35,951 bases of DNA, from positions 165,001-200,951 of the forward strand of contig CAUYUJ010018572.1 of the NCBI GenBank assembly GCA_963575745.1. Direction: 5' to 3'. This stretch comes from Prorocentrum cordatum. Its lineage: Eukaryota; Sar; Dinophyceae; Prorocentrales; Prorocentraceae. A program made the position numbers and the translations under genes. Position 1 is the first letter of the stretch. Each line of letters begins with the position of its first letter. The notes beneath the pieces were generated by a model. It saw only the letters and a list, made by a program, of their open reading frames with translations, was not told the DNA's origin and did no database searches. Shown here piece by piece: positions 1-10,499 of the stretch.

Positions 1-1176
1 GGCCCCTGTCGACAGGAATTTCCTGCCCCCCGGCAGCTGTGTTGTTCAACCTCTCAATGCCGCTGGTAAGCAATAGCTTCGCCACGCCGTCAGACTGCTC
101 AGCGGAAGCCAGGTTGGCAATGGCGAGCTTCTTGTTGGCACCATGCATCTTGCCTTGACGGTGCATGGAATTAGCCGACGGGGCGCCAGATCCCCCGCCG
201 CAGTGCGTCGCGAGCTTGCCGATCTTACCAATGTATCCCCCTCAGGGGAAATGCGCCCCCTGCAAATTATGCAAGGCGCAGGCGCGCGCGGCCAACGGCA
301 GATGAACGTTGGAAAAACACCGAAAGTCACAACGTTGATGTTTTTTCCGCACGATGTGGCCGCGCCTGCCTGTACCGCGCGCATTTGCCGGGGATGCATT
401 TCTGCCGCCTGCCTGGCATGGAGGCCGGCACATCTTCACTGCCTCAACCCGGGCACCAGAAGAAGACCCTGCAGGCATCAGTTCTGCAAGTTCTGCAATG
501 CTCACGCAAACTTCGAGCTCCGATATCAAATTGGCAACGTTGTTGCTCGCATTGAGGGCGCGCTGCGCCAAATCTGGAAGGCGCGGTGACTTCTGCCTGC
601 CACGGCAAGACGGTCCGACGCCAGCCCTTCGCGATAGCGGCGCGGAACCGCGCGTCCTGGGACAACGTCTCTGCGTTCATCTTCCCGCCCATTGTCGGGT
701 CGGCGAGGGTCGGCGCAGGCGCGGGGCAAGCCGCCTTCGCGGCCTTGAAACACTGCGTTGTGTGGCCCGCCCCCACCGAGCAGAACCTCTCTGCGCCCGT
801 CATCAGCGCCAACGTGCCCTTACTGGACGAGATCAGCTTCTGATTGGATGCAACCTGGGGCGACTTCATCGGATCCGTGGGGACGCGCTCGAAGGCAACC
901 GCCTTCTCGAGCTCAGCAGGGTCAACGCCGATCTGCTTGAGCATTGCGCCAACCCTGTGGACGTTGCACGCGTTCACACCATGGCCAGAACGGTTCGAGA
1001 GGTGGATGATGAAATCATCCGCCTGGGCGGCGATCGGCGCGGCGACCTCATCATTCATAAGGCGGTCGACGCAATCTTTCCAAGCTGTGATCGGAGCAAG
1101 CTTAGCTGCCGTCGCGATGCATATCGATGCGCCCGTTGATGAAATCCACCAGCTCTTGCGGGTAGAAGGTCTGCAT
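1..1176 (-). pseudogene. Unidentified two-exon protein gene, frame-broken, left end outside window
   Basis: Read on the minus strand, coding-like sequence starts at an ATG at 1176-1174 (MQTFYPQELVDFINGRID) and continues for about 345 residues to the window edge. Three reading frames are needed. The first ends at TAA 1104-1102; skipping the single base at 1104 continues smoothly into KLAPITAWKDCVDRLMNDEV. That frame runs to about 590, where one more extra base is needed to enter PDLAQRALNASNNVANL. The last exon (240-1) reads IGKIGKLATHCGGGSGAPS and is open to position 1. The product looks soluble, with no membrane segment, and no family is recognised. The two single-base insertions mean either a decayed copy or indels in the assembly. 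The ATG is the first convincing start, but coding upstream of it (to about 1210) cannot be excluded. Amino-acid composition differs clearly from the random frames around it, which is the main argument that it was coding. Confidence 0.5.
241..375 (-). other. Probable intron, GT-AG, 135 bases
   Basis: On the minus strand the donor is GT at 375-374 (CGCG then GTACAGG) and the acceptor is AG at 242-241 (CCCCTGAG then GGGGATAC). The upstream frame leaves one base of a codon and the downstream exon supplies GG, so the frame is preserved (NARG-GYIGKIGK). A stop lies directly upstream of the acceptor in the downstream frame, which supports the exon beginning here. The acceptor is followed by G, as is common in dinoflagellates. 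Confidence 0.5.
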
Positions 1177-2500
1177 GGCGCGCACAGAACATGCAGCGAC
1201 TGCAGACGGCCAAAGCAGTTCGAGTCTGACACGCCAACATCAAGACAACAACGTTTTGTTTGGAATACGTTGCTGGACGTGTAATCATCGTGGAACGCGT
1301 GGCACACAACGCATATCTATACTTCTATATACATATATGATGCATCGAAAATGGATTGTGACCGATTCTGGGGGTTGCAATTTCTGCATACGTTGGCCAA
1401 ATTCGATCGCGGCGTCGCCCGTCGGGCACTCAATTTCCACTTGGCACGCAATCAAACGACGGATGCGTCTTTACGCAATTGAAAAATGCAGTTCGGAAGA
1501 GCCAAGTGGACGACATGAGAAAACCATGCGCACGCAATGTGGACGGCATCCGCATGCAAAAATACAATGTCTCATTCTGACTTTGTCATGTAAGAAATCC
1601 GACTTCAACCATCAACATAGATCGCTGCGTGAAGTTGCAACTCGGGCTACGTCAAGACAAGTGCGTGCCAACTGATGCAAATGTTATGCGACTTGCTGAG
1701 GTAGCTATGTTCGAGATCACAACTTACACACGCTTAAGCGACTTGCAACTATGTTGCACATTCTTTACAACTGCCTTACAACAATACCACAAGCACCCTG
1801 CAACCCGACGCAAACCCCAAGTTCACTACAGCGCGGCTCGACGAGCGCGGGTCTCCCGCCCCTCCGGGGCCAGCGCCATGCGCCCCGCGCTCCGCGGCCC
1901 ATGTCTTGCCAGTGCGCGGGCTCGTTCCCCGCCTCGCCTGGCCCGCCGGCGACTGCAGGCGCTCGCCCTCTGCCCCCGCCGGCCCGCTTGTCCCCGCCCT
2001 GGGGGTCCTCTCTCCGATTTCGCACCAGTTCGGTGTTCCTTGCGTTCCCCCGCGGTCCCAGTTCTCGGGCCCGCCTGCCATCGGCGCCCCAGCCTCCAGC
2101 TCCCCGGGTTCGGGTGGACTTGCTGCCCGCGGCCCCCTTCCCCCGCCTTGCTTGGTTTTCAGGCCCCGCGCCTTTCTCCGGCGTGGATCACGCCGCCCCG
2201 CTGCTGGCCGGCTGCGCCCTCGGCCGCGCCCGTTCGCCCATCGCCCGGGCCGCGACCCCTCTTCCGTGGAGCCCGGTCTGCTCGCGCGCACTTTCCAGCG
2301 CCAGCTCGCTGGCCTGTTCGCTCGCGAAAAATTGTTAGATCGAGCCTCCGGCCACGCCGTCTACCGCCAAGACGCTGCTTGTCCTAGCCGAGTGCCCGAG
2401 ATTGCGCAGCCGCCCCCCGTCTTTCGCCGGGCGCAGCAGCGCGCGGCAGACACCCGTGCCAGACAGAGGCGCTCGCAGTCTACATGGGGTTTGCCCATTC
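1177..2500. other. No gene recognised; AT-richer stretch then C-rich block
   Basis: Positions 1300-1780 are comparatively AT-rich, without coding character. Positions 1830-2340 are strongly C- and G-rich, and the long open frames on both strands there are proline, arginine and alanine runs typical of biased composition. Nothing functional was identified. Confidence 0.6.
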
Positions 2501-2507
2501 TTAAGAG

Positions 2508-2905
2508 TTGTACGCAGTGGAATTTACAAGAGTGCGCCTTGCGGATTGGCTCAACGCGCCGATCATGGTCGCGCCCCCCATCGCTTCCCCGAAGATGCCA
2601 TCCACGCCGTCCACGCCACGGCTTGTCGCTCGAGAGCTGTGGAAGATCGCCGCGTCGCTGGGCGACATGGCCGCTGCATGTGGATGTTGTTGCCGCAGTC
2701 GAATTGACGCAGAGCTGCGCGCATGCCCTCATGATGCTGCTGCGTCTTTACTTGAAGATCGCCGTTCAGCGCGCGTGCTCCACCTGGGCGCGGTCGACGG
2801 GCTGATGCACCTGAAACTGATTCTTGGTGTTCTTATGTGGGAGACTTCGGCCCCCGATGAATTCAGCGTGGATTGCATGGACCCTGCTACGGCTTGGAGG
2901 CGACG
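2508..2905 (+). other. Weakly coding-like open frame, unidentified
   Basis: The + frame reads protein-like over its middle part (VRLADWLNAPIMVAPPIAS, then LLEDRRSARVLHLGAVDG and LMHLKLILGVLMWET). It begins at a TTG, has no ATG of its own near the start and no recognisable domain. It may be an exon or retroelement scrap, or chance. It stops short of a GA microsatellite. Confidence 0.2.
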
Positions 2906-2952
2906 ATCACCACGGCCTGCACCACTTTCTGAGCGCCCGCTATTCTCAGAGA

Positions 2953-3008
2953 GATAAATATATATAGAGAGAGAGAGAGAGAGAAAGAGAAAGAGAGAGA
3001 GAGAGAGG
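2953..3008 (+). repeat. TA then GA microsatellite
   Basis: A short TATATATA stretch passes into about 50 bases of near-perfect GA dinucleotides with two AAAG interruptions. Confidence 0.95.
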
Positions 3009-3117
3009 GCGCGTCAGTGGCCAAACATGTCGACGATCTTTGTGTTATTTCTCATTGCTGCAGTCTAGAACGCCCGCCGAAACTGTTCAACGGTAGCCAT
3101 TGGAAGAACGCATTGCG

Positions 3118-3639
3118 ATGGGGGTCTTGGGCGCCCATGGGCGCGGGCAGAACCTGAAGAAGCAAGTTATTGTGCCCTGGCTGCGTGGTCATTGCGATAA
3201 TACATTATTCCACGATGCTGAAGTTGGAGTTGCCAAAGTCCCACCATCTGCCAGGTACCTGGGTCCTCTCTTCATGCTCTTTGGCGCCCTTGCCCCACAG
3301 ATAGCAGTCGCTTCAGAACTTCCTGGGCAGTCGAGCCCCGCGGAAAGCAGACCATATTTACATAGATCTATCTTTGTTGTGCAGGGTGCTCTATTGTCTA
3401 GACTTACGCCAGTCATCGCTGCCCCCGAAGAGGAGCGAGACCTGGACTCGGCCCTCCTGCGCAAGATACGTTCCATCGCTCAGGGTGGTGCTTGTGATTG
3501 GTCTGGCCCGCGCCCCAGGTCCTTGGCTAGCAGACGAACGCGCGCCTGGCATGACCTGGCCCATGTCAGATATGATCCCTTGGTTCAGACGCTCAGATGG
3601 TATCGGGGCACGGCTCGCTTTCCTGATGATCCAGCCTAG
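3118..3639 (+). CDS. Low-confidence open frame of 173 codons, unidentified
   Basis: An ATG at 3118 opens a frame to TAG 3637-3639. The segment containing RYLGPLFMLFGALAPQIAV is hydrophobic, and the part around EEERDLDSALLRKIRSIAQ is charged and helical-looking. The base composition here is more balanced than in the surrounding GC-rich noise, which is the only support. No domain, signal peptide or splice evidence was found. It could be an internal exon, a retroelement scrap or a chance frame. Confidence 0.2.
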   Translation: MGVLGAHGRGQNLKKQVIVPWLRGHCDNTLFHDAEVGVAKVPPSARYLGPLFMLFGALAPQIAVASELPGQSSPAESRPYLHRSIFVVQGALLSRLTPVIAAPEEERDLDSALLRKIRSIAQGGACDWSGPRPRSLASRRTRAWHDLAHVRYDPLVQTLRWYRGTARFPDDPA

Positions 3640-3943
3640 GTCCTGACCGCCCTTCTCGGCAAGTGCTGCTTCGAACCCGGCGCCGCGCTTGTCGACGGTC
3701 GCCCCTCGCCTGCTGCCAGCCCGTTTGCTCGACGGCGCCCGCTATTAGTTTCTCGTGAGACCTGGGAGATTCGGAAGGCTGGGCCCCGCATCGACTTGGC
3801 GCCTATGCCGCGCGCAGAAGAATATGAGGGGTGGGGGGGCGCTGCACTTCGACATCGTTGTGTCCAGCTACCTGATCAAGGTCGCTTTTGAGGGGCCTCG
3901 CTTCCGTCTCGCCAGGCTTCGGCAATTCTAAAGGCGGCACCCA

Positions 3944-4749
3944 ATGCAAGACCTCGAACTTGCTGAATTCCGTCGTGACCGACCAGTGCCCGCGCTGACT
4001 GCAAACGTTCGCATGTCGGCGATCGGCTCAATTACTGCTTATCGCGCTGGGACTTGCAATGTTAATTCTGCTCGCGCTGCGCATCCGACCGTCGCCGCAC
4101 CGCTCACCTGCCCTATCTGCAACGCATCTCAGAGGCCCAATCTTGACCAGCTACAGACACATATCCGAGACGAGCACTGTCCGCCGGCCCCTGCCCCTCG
4201 CGACGGCGTCTGCCACCCCGTCTCGGGCGCAAAAAGCGCCCGGCCGCCGTTGAGCCCGACGAGCCTCGAGCTGCTGGGCGGGCCAAGACCGCCGACGACA
4301 AAGACGAGGGACCCGGAGGAAAAGGAGCTAAGCCACGCCAGGCCCGAAACGATCGGAGCAAGAGGCTCGGTAGCCTTCAAGAAGCACGATTCAACCGAAA
4401 GCAGGAAGCAACCATGTCTGCCATTGTCAAGCACGCGTTGGCGCGCAGTCAGGCAAGGGGGGACTTGTGGGCAGCCGGGGTCGCCACAGTCTTCGCGGGG
4501 GCGAAGTCGCCCGAGGTCGAGGAACGGCTGGTAGCAAGCCGCCGGTATTCAGCGCCCGTCAAGCAGGAGGTTCGCGGCCGCCAGCTGGGTCGTCGTCCAC
4601 CTCCTCCCCCCTCCTTTTCCTGCCCCTCCCTTCTCTCTCCTCTCGCCTCCTATTTTTCTTCCCGTTTCCCAAGCGCCGGAGTCGCAATGTTTTTTTCGTC
4701 GCGCGGGGGCCCGATCTGTTCGACCACCTTCTGCGGGGCCAGCTTTTGA
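3944..4749 (+). pseudogene. C2H2 zinc-finger coding remnant with a frame change
   Basis: An ATG at 3944 begins a frame containing a C2H2-type finger at 4109-4177: CPIC, 13 residues, H, four residues, H (CPICNASQ then THIRDEH). Just after it, near 4180-4215, the protein-like signal moves to another frame. That frame reads KRPAAVEPDEPRAAG, then a lysine/arginine-rich stretch, then MSAIVKHALARSQARGDL (its internal ATG is 4414). It later degrades into a C/T-rich tract and stops at 4747-4749. A single finger followed by a basic, probably disordered region resembles the leader part of retroelement or nucleic-acid-binding proteins, but no specific family is identified. One frame change means decay or an assembly indel. 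Confidence 0.35.
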
Positions 4750-5600
4750 TCCCGAGCCGTTTCTTGACGGCCCGTCGACCCGAGACGGGGTTACCACGAG
4801 GCCCCAACCGAGACTACACGTCCTGTCTTCGCCCATCCCAGCCCAGGCCCTTCCATCCCTTCTTCAAAACTTCCTCTCTTGCTTCCGCTCCTCCCCGTCC
4901 TCCGTCCTCCACAGCAGACGGCACGTTCGGTGTTCCACCGGGGGAACAGGGAACACTCTGCGTCCTCCTACAAGTCTGGTGTGGCCTTGTTTCGCTTGCC
5001 GCGGAGACGACGCCCGAGTGCTACGCAGCGTTGTTTCGACAAAGGCGCCCGCGAGGCCCCAACCCTAACACGACCCCCCCCTTTCCCAAGGGGTTCGTTT
5101 CGATTCCTCCGATTCGATTCGATTCGATGTCGATGGCTTCCGATTCCGATTCTGGCTCCCGCTGGTCAGGACAGCCACCAGCACCACAACATGGAGCGCT
5201 GGCCGGTGACACCCCGCCCCACGCCAGCGGGGTTCGGGACGAAGGGGAGGAGGGCGAGGAAGGAGAGTGGGGAGGGGAGGGGGAAGTAATACGGAGAGAT
5301 AAAGGACGGGGGAGGAGACGGAAGGAGTGGTGGAGCAGGATGTGGGAGGGTGGGGATGCTCCCTCTCCCTTTTCTTCCCATGTGGCCTGGGTGCAGCCGT
5401 GCCTCCACCAGCGGCTTTCGTTCCTTGGGATGGGGGGGGTGGCGGCGGAAGAAGACGTAGGAAACCGTAGGTGGCGCCTCGGGAACGGGATTGGCAGGAG
5501 GAGCTGCGAAACGGCTGGCGACTCAGGCGTGCGAGTAAATCTCAAGTGCAGAGAGGGGAGGAGGGGAGGGGGGAATGCTGCGTGCAGGTCGGTGAGCGGC
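4580..5600. other. Low-complexity non-coding stretch
   Basis: 4595-4675 is a pyrimidine tract. 5097-5155 contains GATTC-type short repeats (TCGATTCGATTCGATG). 5235-5350 is G/A-rich. Long open frames exist on both strands but are serine/proline/arginine runs. No gene is supported. Confidence 0.6.
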
Positions 5601-6780
5601 GTCAGACTGCTCAATGTGGTCCTCGTCCGCCCTGATTATGCCATGGCCAAGGGCGGCCTGCGGCGGCGGTGACCTCTCGTTGCCTCATAGCCCCCGCCCA
5701 TCTGCCCCCCACCCTCGCTGCACTGGAGTAGCAGTCCAACGAGGAGGAGAAGAGTCTGGGGTCCAGGTGCCACGGCCGGGGGCGCCCAGCAGCGGCGTTG
5801 CGCGGTGGGAGAGGTGGGTGGGGACCTCTGTTGCTGGGCAGCGAAGCTCAATTCGCCTTGCCAGCTGCGGCAGTTGCGCGTCGGATCGCTCAGCTCCCAG
5901 AGGTGCCCCACTAAGTCGGCGCCGCGCCGGGGCACTAGCGTCCGCGCCGGGCGCCCTCTGTCCGCGAGACAAGGCAGAAGAGCCTGTGGCCAGGTGGTCC
6001 GCGGCCGCCATTGGCCAACGCCAGGGCTTGGCATTGCTTGGACGTGTGCATTTCTCTTTCGGCGAGGATCATCGAGAAGCATCCTTGATCATTTGGCGAA
6101 AAAACCACGCACGAAACCAACAAACACAGGAAATGGACGTCCGAGCGATGGCCAGAGGGGCGGCGGGCGCCGACGAGGTCGTTCGTTCCCTCCCTCGCGT
6201 CGCGATGCCCCCCGGCATGCTTGCCCCCGCGAGAGGAGGCGAGGCGACGGGGCGGAAGAAGGTGGCGGGCAGGAGCGCGGGCGAGCGGACGGGCCAGGAG
6301 GGCGGGGCAGGTTGGCGAGGCCATGCCCACTCGTGGCCCTCCCGCCACTACGGAACCCACCCCCGTCCTTTTCCTCTCCATCCTCATCCCATCGGCCCCG
6401 CCGCGCCCCGGCCTATCAGGCGCAGTTTGGGCACATGGCGGGCTGGGCATCTGGCTGGCGGCTGTCGGTCGACAATGACGTGGATAAGTCCATCGGCGGG
6501 CGCCGAGAGGGGGTGTTTGGGCGGAGGCAGAGGTGACGCAGGGGGCGGCGGAGGGGAGGAGAAGGAGGGGCAGATGGGAGGACGTCAAGCTGGGTGCGCC
6601 CGCGCCACATCTGACATCATATCCCCAATGCCCAGCCCTTCCAATTGCGATGTGTTGCATCCGCCGACTGAGGTGTACCCCAAATGCTGGAAGATGATCC
6701 CCGCCCCGGAAGGGGACTTTGCCCATTGGAGATCGACGAGGTGGCGGATGAGCAGGAGGATGAGGAGGAGAAAGCAGATG
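5600..6780. other. GC-rich stretch, no gene recognised
   Basis: Several overlapping open frames cover this stretch on both strands, with arginine-, glycine- and alanine-rich translations. No motif, membrane segment or conserved pattern was seen. Confidence 0.55.
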
Positions 6781-6786
6781 AACAGA

Positions 6787-6900
6787 AGGAGGAGGGAGGG
6801 AGGGAGGGAGGGAGGGAGGGAGGGAGAAGGGAGAGGAGGAGGAGCAGGAGGAGTGGGAGGGAGGGAGGGAGGGAGGGAGGGAGGTGGAGGAGGAGGAGGA
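6787..6900 (+). repeat. GGGA/GAGG microsatellite
   Basis: Two blocks of GGGA tetranucleotides are separated by AGGAGGAGC-type sequence and end in GGAGGA trinucleotides. The plus strand is almost pure purine. Confidence 0.95.
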
Positions 6901-8150
6901 GGCTCCAGAAGTGTGGCCCGCGCTGGGGCGAGAGCGGCACCCTGAACAACGGGAGCATCAGCGACGAGAGCTAAACGTGGCCCGCGCGGGGGCCCAGCGC
7001 CGATCCAGGAAACCCGCGCGGAGCTGCAAGAGCTGGGGTGTACAGTCGGGGCCCGGAAGAAGGAACCCTTTTCGTTTGGGAGGGGCTCGGTGTTCCTTGA
7101 TTGCTTCATAAGTTGCCGCGGGTTTTCCAGAGGTTTTCCATGGGAAATCGAGGTTGAACTTATGGGGAAAAGGGGCCTCGTTCCTTATTCAGGGTTCCGT
7201 AATTAGGTCAACGCCTCGACTGTATGTTGTTGTTCCCCCCCCCACCACTGGAGGCCACGGGCCGCGGCCGCCTCTGGCGTCCCTGGCGCCGCCAGCTCAG
7301 GCTCCAGCACTTCGCCCGCTCCCGCGCCGCGGGCGAGCCTCTCCCTGGTGTCTCCACGCAAGTGCGCGAGGTGCGTGGCCGGGGAGCGGAACGGGCGCCG
7401 GCGAGATGGGCGGGAAGTGCTCGAACGCGACGTGCGGAACGGGCGAAGTGCTCATGGGAGTGCCAGGCGTCGGAGGTGAAAGATGTGCTCGCGAACCTAC
7501 GGCAGACTCCCTGCAAGTGGTGCTGCGAGTGTCACGTCGCCCCCGAGCAGCCAGGTCGAATCAGGAGGGAAAGAAGCACACAGACACAATTAATCGTCGA
7601 TCCTCAAGAAAATATAGGAAAAATATGGGAAGTGGGGGGAAAGACAAAAACCCAGAACATATGGAAAAATGTGGTGATTTTTTTTATATGTGTGTATTTA
7701 TTTGTGTGTTTCCTGGGGCCCCTTCATCGAAGAGAGCCAAGCTGACTGACAGTCTGCGCCTCCAGTTTTTGTTGCGTGTGGCGAGCAGTGCGCAGGAGAG
7801 GCGGCGGCCCGCACACAGGGCAGCTTCGGGGCAGAGACGGGAGATGAGGATCGCCAGCTGCCCGCTGGAAGTCCCGGCACCGTGCCAGCCCAGCAAGGGG
7901 GTGATGACTAGGGGGGGGGGATATCATGGCGGGGCCATGATAGTTCCCCAGATCTCATGGCGCCTCTTCTTATTTCATTACGTCCCTGGCCCCCCCGCTG
8001 GGCCGCGCACATGCCACATGCCGCCGGTCATGATTTGCACCCCCCTTCTTGGACACCCCCCTCTTGGCCGCTCCCGAAATCTGGGTTGCGCAGGAAGCCG
8101 TGACGTGTGGCAATCAGGTGCCCCAAGATTTGAAATAGCCGTACTATGTG
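6901..8150. other. No gene recognised
   Basis: This is mixed GC-rich sequence with homopolymer runs (C-run near 7230, T-run near 7680, G-run near 7911). No open frame here looks like protein. Confidence 0.55.
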
Positions 8151-8154
8151 GCAC

Positions 8155-8245
8155 GCTCTTCTGTTTCGGGCCCTTGGGAGCCTCTTGGAGGCCTCTTGAA
8201 GCCCTCTTGAGGCGCTCTTGGGAGCCTTGGGAGCGCTCTTAGGGC
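8155..8245 (+). repeat. Array of degenerate CTTGGGAGCC-like words
   Basis: Words such as CTTGGGAGCC, TCTTGGAGGCC and TCTTGAAGCC recur every 10-14 bases. The same vocabulary reappears at 10025-10160 (mostly reverse orientation) and at 10500-10830 (same orientation), so the intact gene between them is bracketed by these arrays. Confidence 0.7.
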
Positions 8246-8249
8246 CATC

Positions 8250-8737
8250 TTAGAGGAGATCGATCAAACATAATTGGGCGCTCTAGTTACGCTCCCCCCC
8301 CCCCTCGGGAGCGCCACAAGGGACGAGGGGGAGTGGCCAAATCACAGAAGGCGAGGCAAACCGAATTCGATCTGACAGGGAGTGCGGAGTATGGGGGGAG
8401 GACTATCGCAAGGAATGGTACGGTATGGGGCTGGAGGAAGAGCGGGTCAGGACGGGGAGAGGAGCGGGAGGAGCAGGTGGAAGGGGGAGGCCAGGGGCAA
8501 CAGTGAAAACGAGGGCGACGCGGATTGGTGACGAGGACGGGAGGGGATGGCAGGGCAAGGAATGAACGGGGGGTCAGGAAGGGGATGGAGACGAAGCGGA
8601 ATGTAAGCGAGGATCGTGTCGAGGAGGGGGGAGCGGGGAGCAGGGGAGAGGGGAGGCCTCTGTCACATCGGCAGAGGCTGATGCGTAGGTGTTGCATCGA
8701 TTTGGGAGAAGCGCCCCTCAGTTTGCCGCCGCGCGTT
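8250..8737. other. G-rich upstream region of the 8822 gene
   Basis: A C-run at 8292-8304 is followed by about 350 bases of G/A-rich sequence with no coding signal. It lies immediately upstream of the intact gene and may include its promoter. No TATA-like or other recognised core element was seen. Confidence 0.5.
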
Positions 8738-8759
8738 TCCGTAGCCACGAGGGCCCCAG
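8738..8759 (+). other. Possible degenerate spliced-leader relic
   Basis: TCCGTAGCCA at 8738-8747 equals the first 10 bases of the 22-base DinoSL. The next 12 bases agree with the leader at only six positions (GGC, C and the closing AG). Overall, 15 of the 21 bases after the variable first base match without gaps. It ends 62 bases before the ATG at 8822. A match of this quality is expected about once by chance in 36 kb, so only its position makes it noteworthy. Confidence 0.3.
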
Positions 8760-8821
8760 TATAGCAATTCTTGTTTGTTCTTCGAACTTCGGCTTCTCAA
8801 TCAAGTCTGTGGTTGCCTGCC

Positions 8822-9949
8822 ATGTTGTGGGTCGCCTGCGCTGTCTCCCTCAGCTGTCTTAGCTGCTCTGTCTTCTTGGTTGGAGGCGAGCGCATTCACC
8901 GCGTGGGATTGGATCTGAAGCAGCTGCCAGAGCAGCAGCAGCAGCGGCTGGAGCAGCAGTTGCCCCTTTTGTGGAAGCAGCCCGAGCAGCAGCTGCCTCA
9001 TGGCAACGACACCAGCATGAGTTGGATGGAGGTTGAAGCAAACACCTCGAGCTCGATACCGTGGGTTATCCAGCAGGCTGTAACTGCATTGGTCCAAAGT
9101 TCACCGAGCGGAGTCATCATTGGTCTGTTCCGTTCACAGGTGTTCAATGATGCGTTGGCCACATTCTTGCAAGAATCGAGCTTTCTAGAGCAGATGCTCT
9201 TGCGCGATGACCTTCTAACTGAGGCGCTGTGCGGAGCAAAGGCCGTTTCGAAATTGCAGGCTGGATGGAAAAGTCACCGGGTGCCGACTGGCCTTTGGGA
9301 GCTTCGCATCAGAAAGATGAGTTGTGGAGAAGATTGCGTGTCCGCGCTAAAGTCAGAAGTAGAGCGCAGACACTCGGCTAGCAATGCAACTTTCGCCAAT
9401 GGTTGCATTGACATGCCCAAGCTACTCGCCAGTGACGGAATGACGGCGCTGTTCTTGAAAGAGCTTTCTGCGAGCCCTGGGCTTGCGAAGGGCTTGACTC
9501 CCGAGAGAATGTCGAGCTCTTTCGGGCAGATGGAGATCAAAGCGTATCCAAAAGTGCTGCATGGGTATCCGAAGTCAGTCAGAATAAACGTGCGCAACCT
9601 GAGAATGAAAACTGGTTACCACAAGGAGTTGCACCCGTTGCCATCAACGATAGCAGGCATCATCGACAAAATGGCTCCCGAAGCCCTCAAACAATTTTTG
9701 AGCGGAACCTTGTCTGGGTTCATCCCAGCGCTCGTGAGCGACGCTGTTATGCTCGCCCCTGAGTTCCCGATGGTGCTCAACGCAGCATTGGATCAGGCAA
9801 AGATGGACATGTGGGTTGAACACGTGGTGAGCGCAAGCGGCGACATCAAGTTCTTGACTGATCAACACAGGCGCTGTGACACTTGCCCCGACATACCGAG
9901 GCAATCATGCAAGCTGCATGAGAGCCTGTCGACTATCAACGCGACTTGA
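8822..9949 (+). CDS. Secreted or luminal protein of unknown family, 375 aa, intronless
   Basis: The first ATG is at 8822 and TGA is at 9947-9949. The protein opens with a textbook signal peptide or signal anchor (MLWVACAVSLSCLSCSVFLV, then GGE). A Gln-rich stretch follows at about residues 37-58 (EQQQQRLEQQ). From about residue 75 to the end it is globular and mixed helical. Four N-glycosylation sequons (N62, N74, N188, N373) and cysteines at 137, 168, 172, 195, 352, 355 and 363 fit an oxidising, extracytoplasmic location. The C-terminus contains CDTCPDIPRQSC. No known domain is recognised and no catalytic motif is visible. The coding stretch has markedly lower GC than its surroundings and no internal stop or intron. 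Being intronless in this kind of genome is compatible with a retrocopy. In-frame codons upstream lack an earlier ATG, so 8822 is preferred. Confidence 0.8.
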   Translation: MLWVACAVSLSCLSCSVFLVGGERIHRVGLDLKQLPEQQQQRLEQQLPLLWKQPEQQLPHGNDTSMSWMEVEANTSSSIPWVIQQAVTALVQSSPSGVIIGLFRSQVFNDALATFLQESSFLEQMLLRDDLLTEALCGAKAVSKLQAGWKSHRVPTGLWELRIRKMSCGEDCVSALKSEVERRHSASNATFANGCIDMPKLLASDGMTALFLKELSASPGLAKGLTPERMSSSFGQMEIKAYPKVLHGYPKSVRINVRNLRMKTGYHKELHPLPSTIAGIIDKMAPEALKQFLSGTLSGFIPALVSDAVMLAPEFPMVLNAALDQAKMDMWVEHVVSASGDIKFLTDQHRRCDTCPDIPRQSCKLHESLSTINAT

Positions 9950-10024
9950 ACTATACCACCCGCGTCTACTTTTGCAGACGAGAACATGGAAACAGTACAA
10001 CATGGTGGTGCATGGCACCCCGTA

Positions 10025-10160
10025 GTCTTGCATGACCCTCCCAGGAGCCTCTCCGGGCCCTACCATGAGCTTCTGAGGACCCCCATCAAGAGCCTTTCGG
10101 GAGCCCCTGAAGAGCCTCTCAAGAGCCTCTCTCAGGAGTCGCTCTCTATCCTCTCGGAGC
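10025..10160 (-). repeat. Array of GAGCCTCTCAAGAGCC-like words
   Basis: Words such as GGAGCCTCTC, AAGAGCCTTTCGGGAGCC and GAAGAGCCTCTCAAGAGCC recur every 10-14 bases. They largely read as the reverse complement of the array at 8155-8245, on the other side of the 375-aa gene. Confidence 0.65.
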
Positions 10161-10164
10161 CGCC

Positions 10165-10495
10165 TCAGTTTGCTTTGTTGGGACCATTACATTGAAGCCT
10201 GCGGCTCTACGTGGCTTAATCACAACCATGTATCTGCGTGTGTGCGCTGTCAGCTGTTCTTAGAACGGCTTTTGCTTGTCGCATTCGTCAATCATGTTTG
10301 TCCTTCATGCGTGCTATCATCGTTGAGGTGACCCATATTGTCACCAGCCCATCCCGAACCGAAGTTTACGCTCCAGACAAGTCGTCGTGATTATATATTT
10401 CGAGGATCAGAAAGAGAATAAGGGTGAGGGGGGCACGCGTCACGGCGAAGTTAGGACCAGGCCCACCATCTCTTTTCAAATTGCCTAGATCATGC
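10165..10495. other. AT-richer non-coding stretch downstream of the gene
   Basis: Balanced composition with no protein-like frame. It may hold the 3' end of the transcript unit. No polyadenylation signal could be called. Confidence 0.5.
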
Positions 10496-10499
10496 CCCG

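Noticed and set aside
3091-3106. CGGTAGCCATTGGAAG as a spliced-leader relic
   Set aside because: Only GTAGCCATT (9 bases) matches the leader contiguously; expected about that often by chance in a window this size.
5614-6945. 443-codon plus-strand frame
   Set aside because: GC-driven, Arg/Gly-rich, ends in the GGGA microsatellite; overlapping frames on the other strand are equally long.
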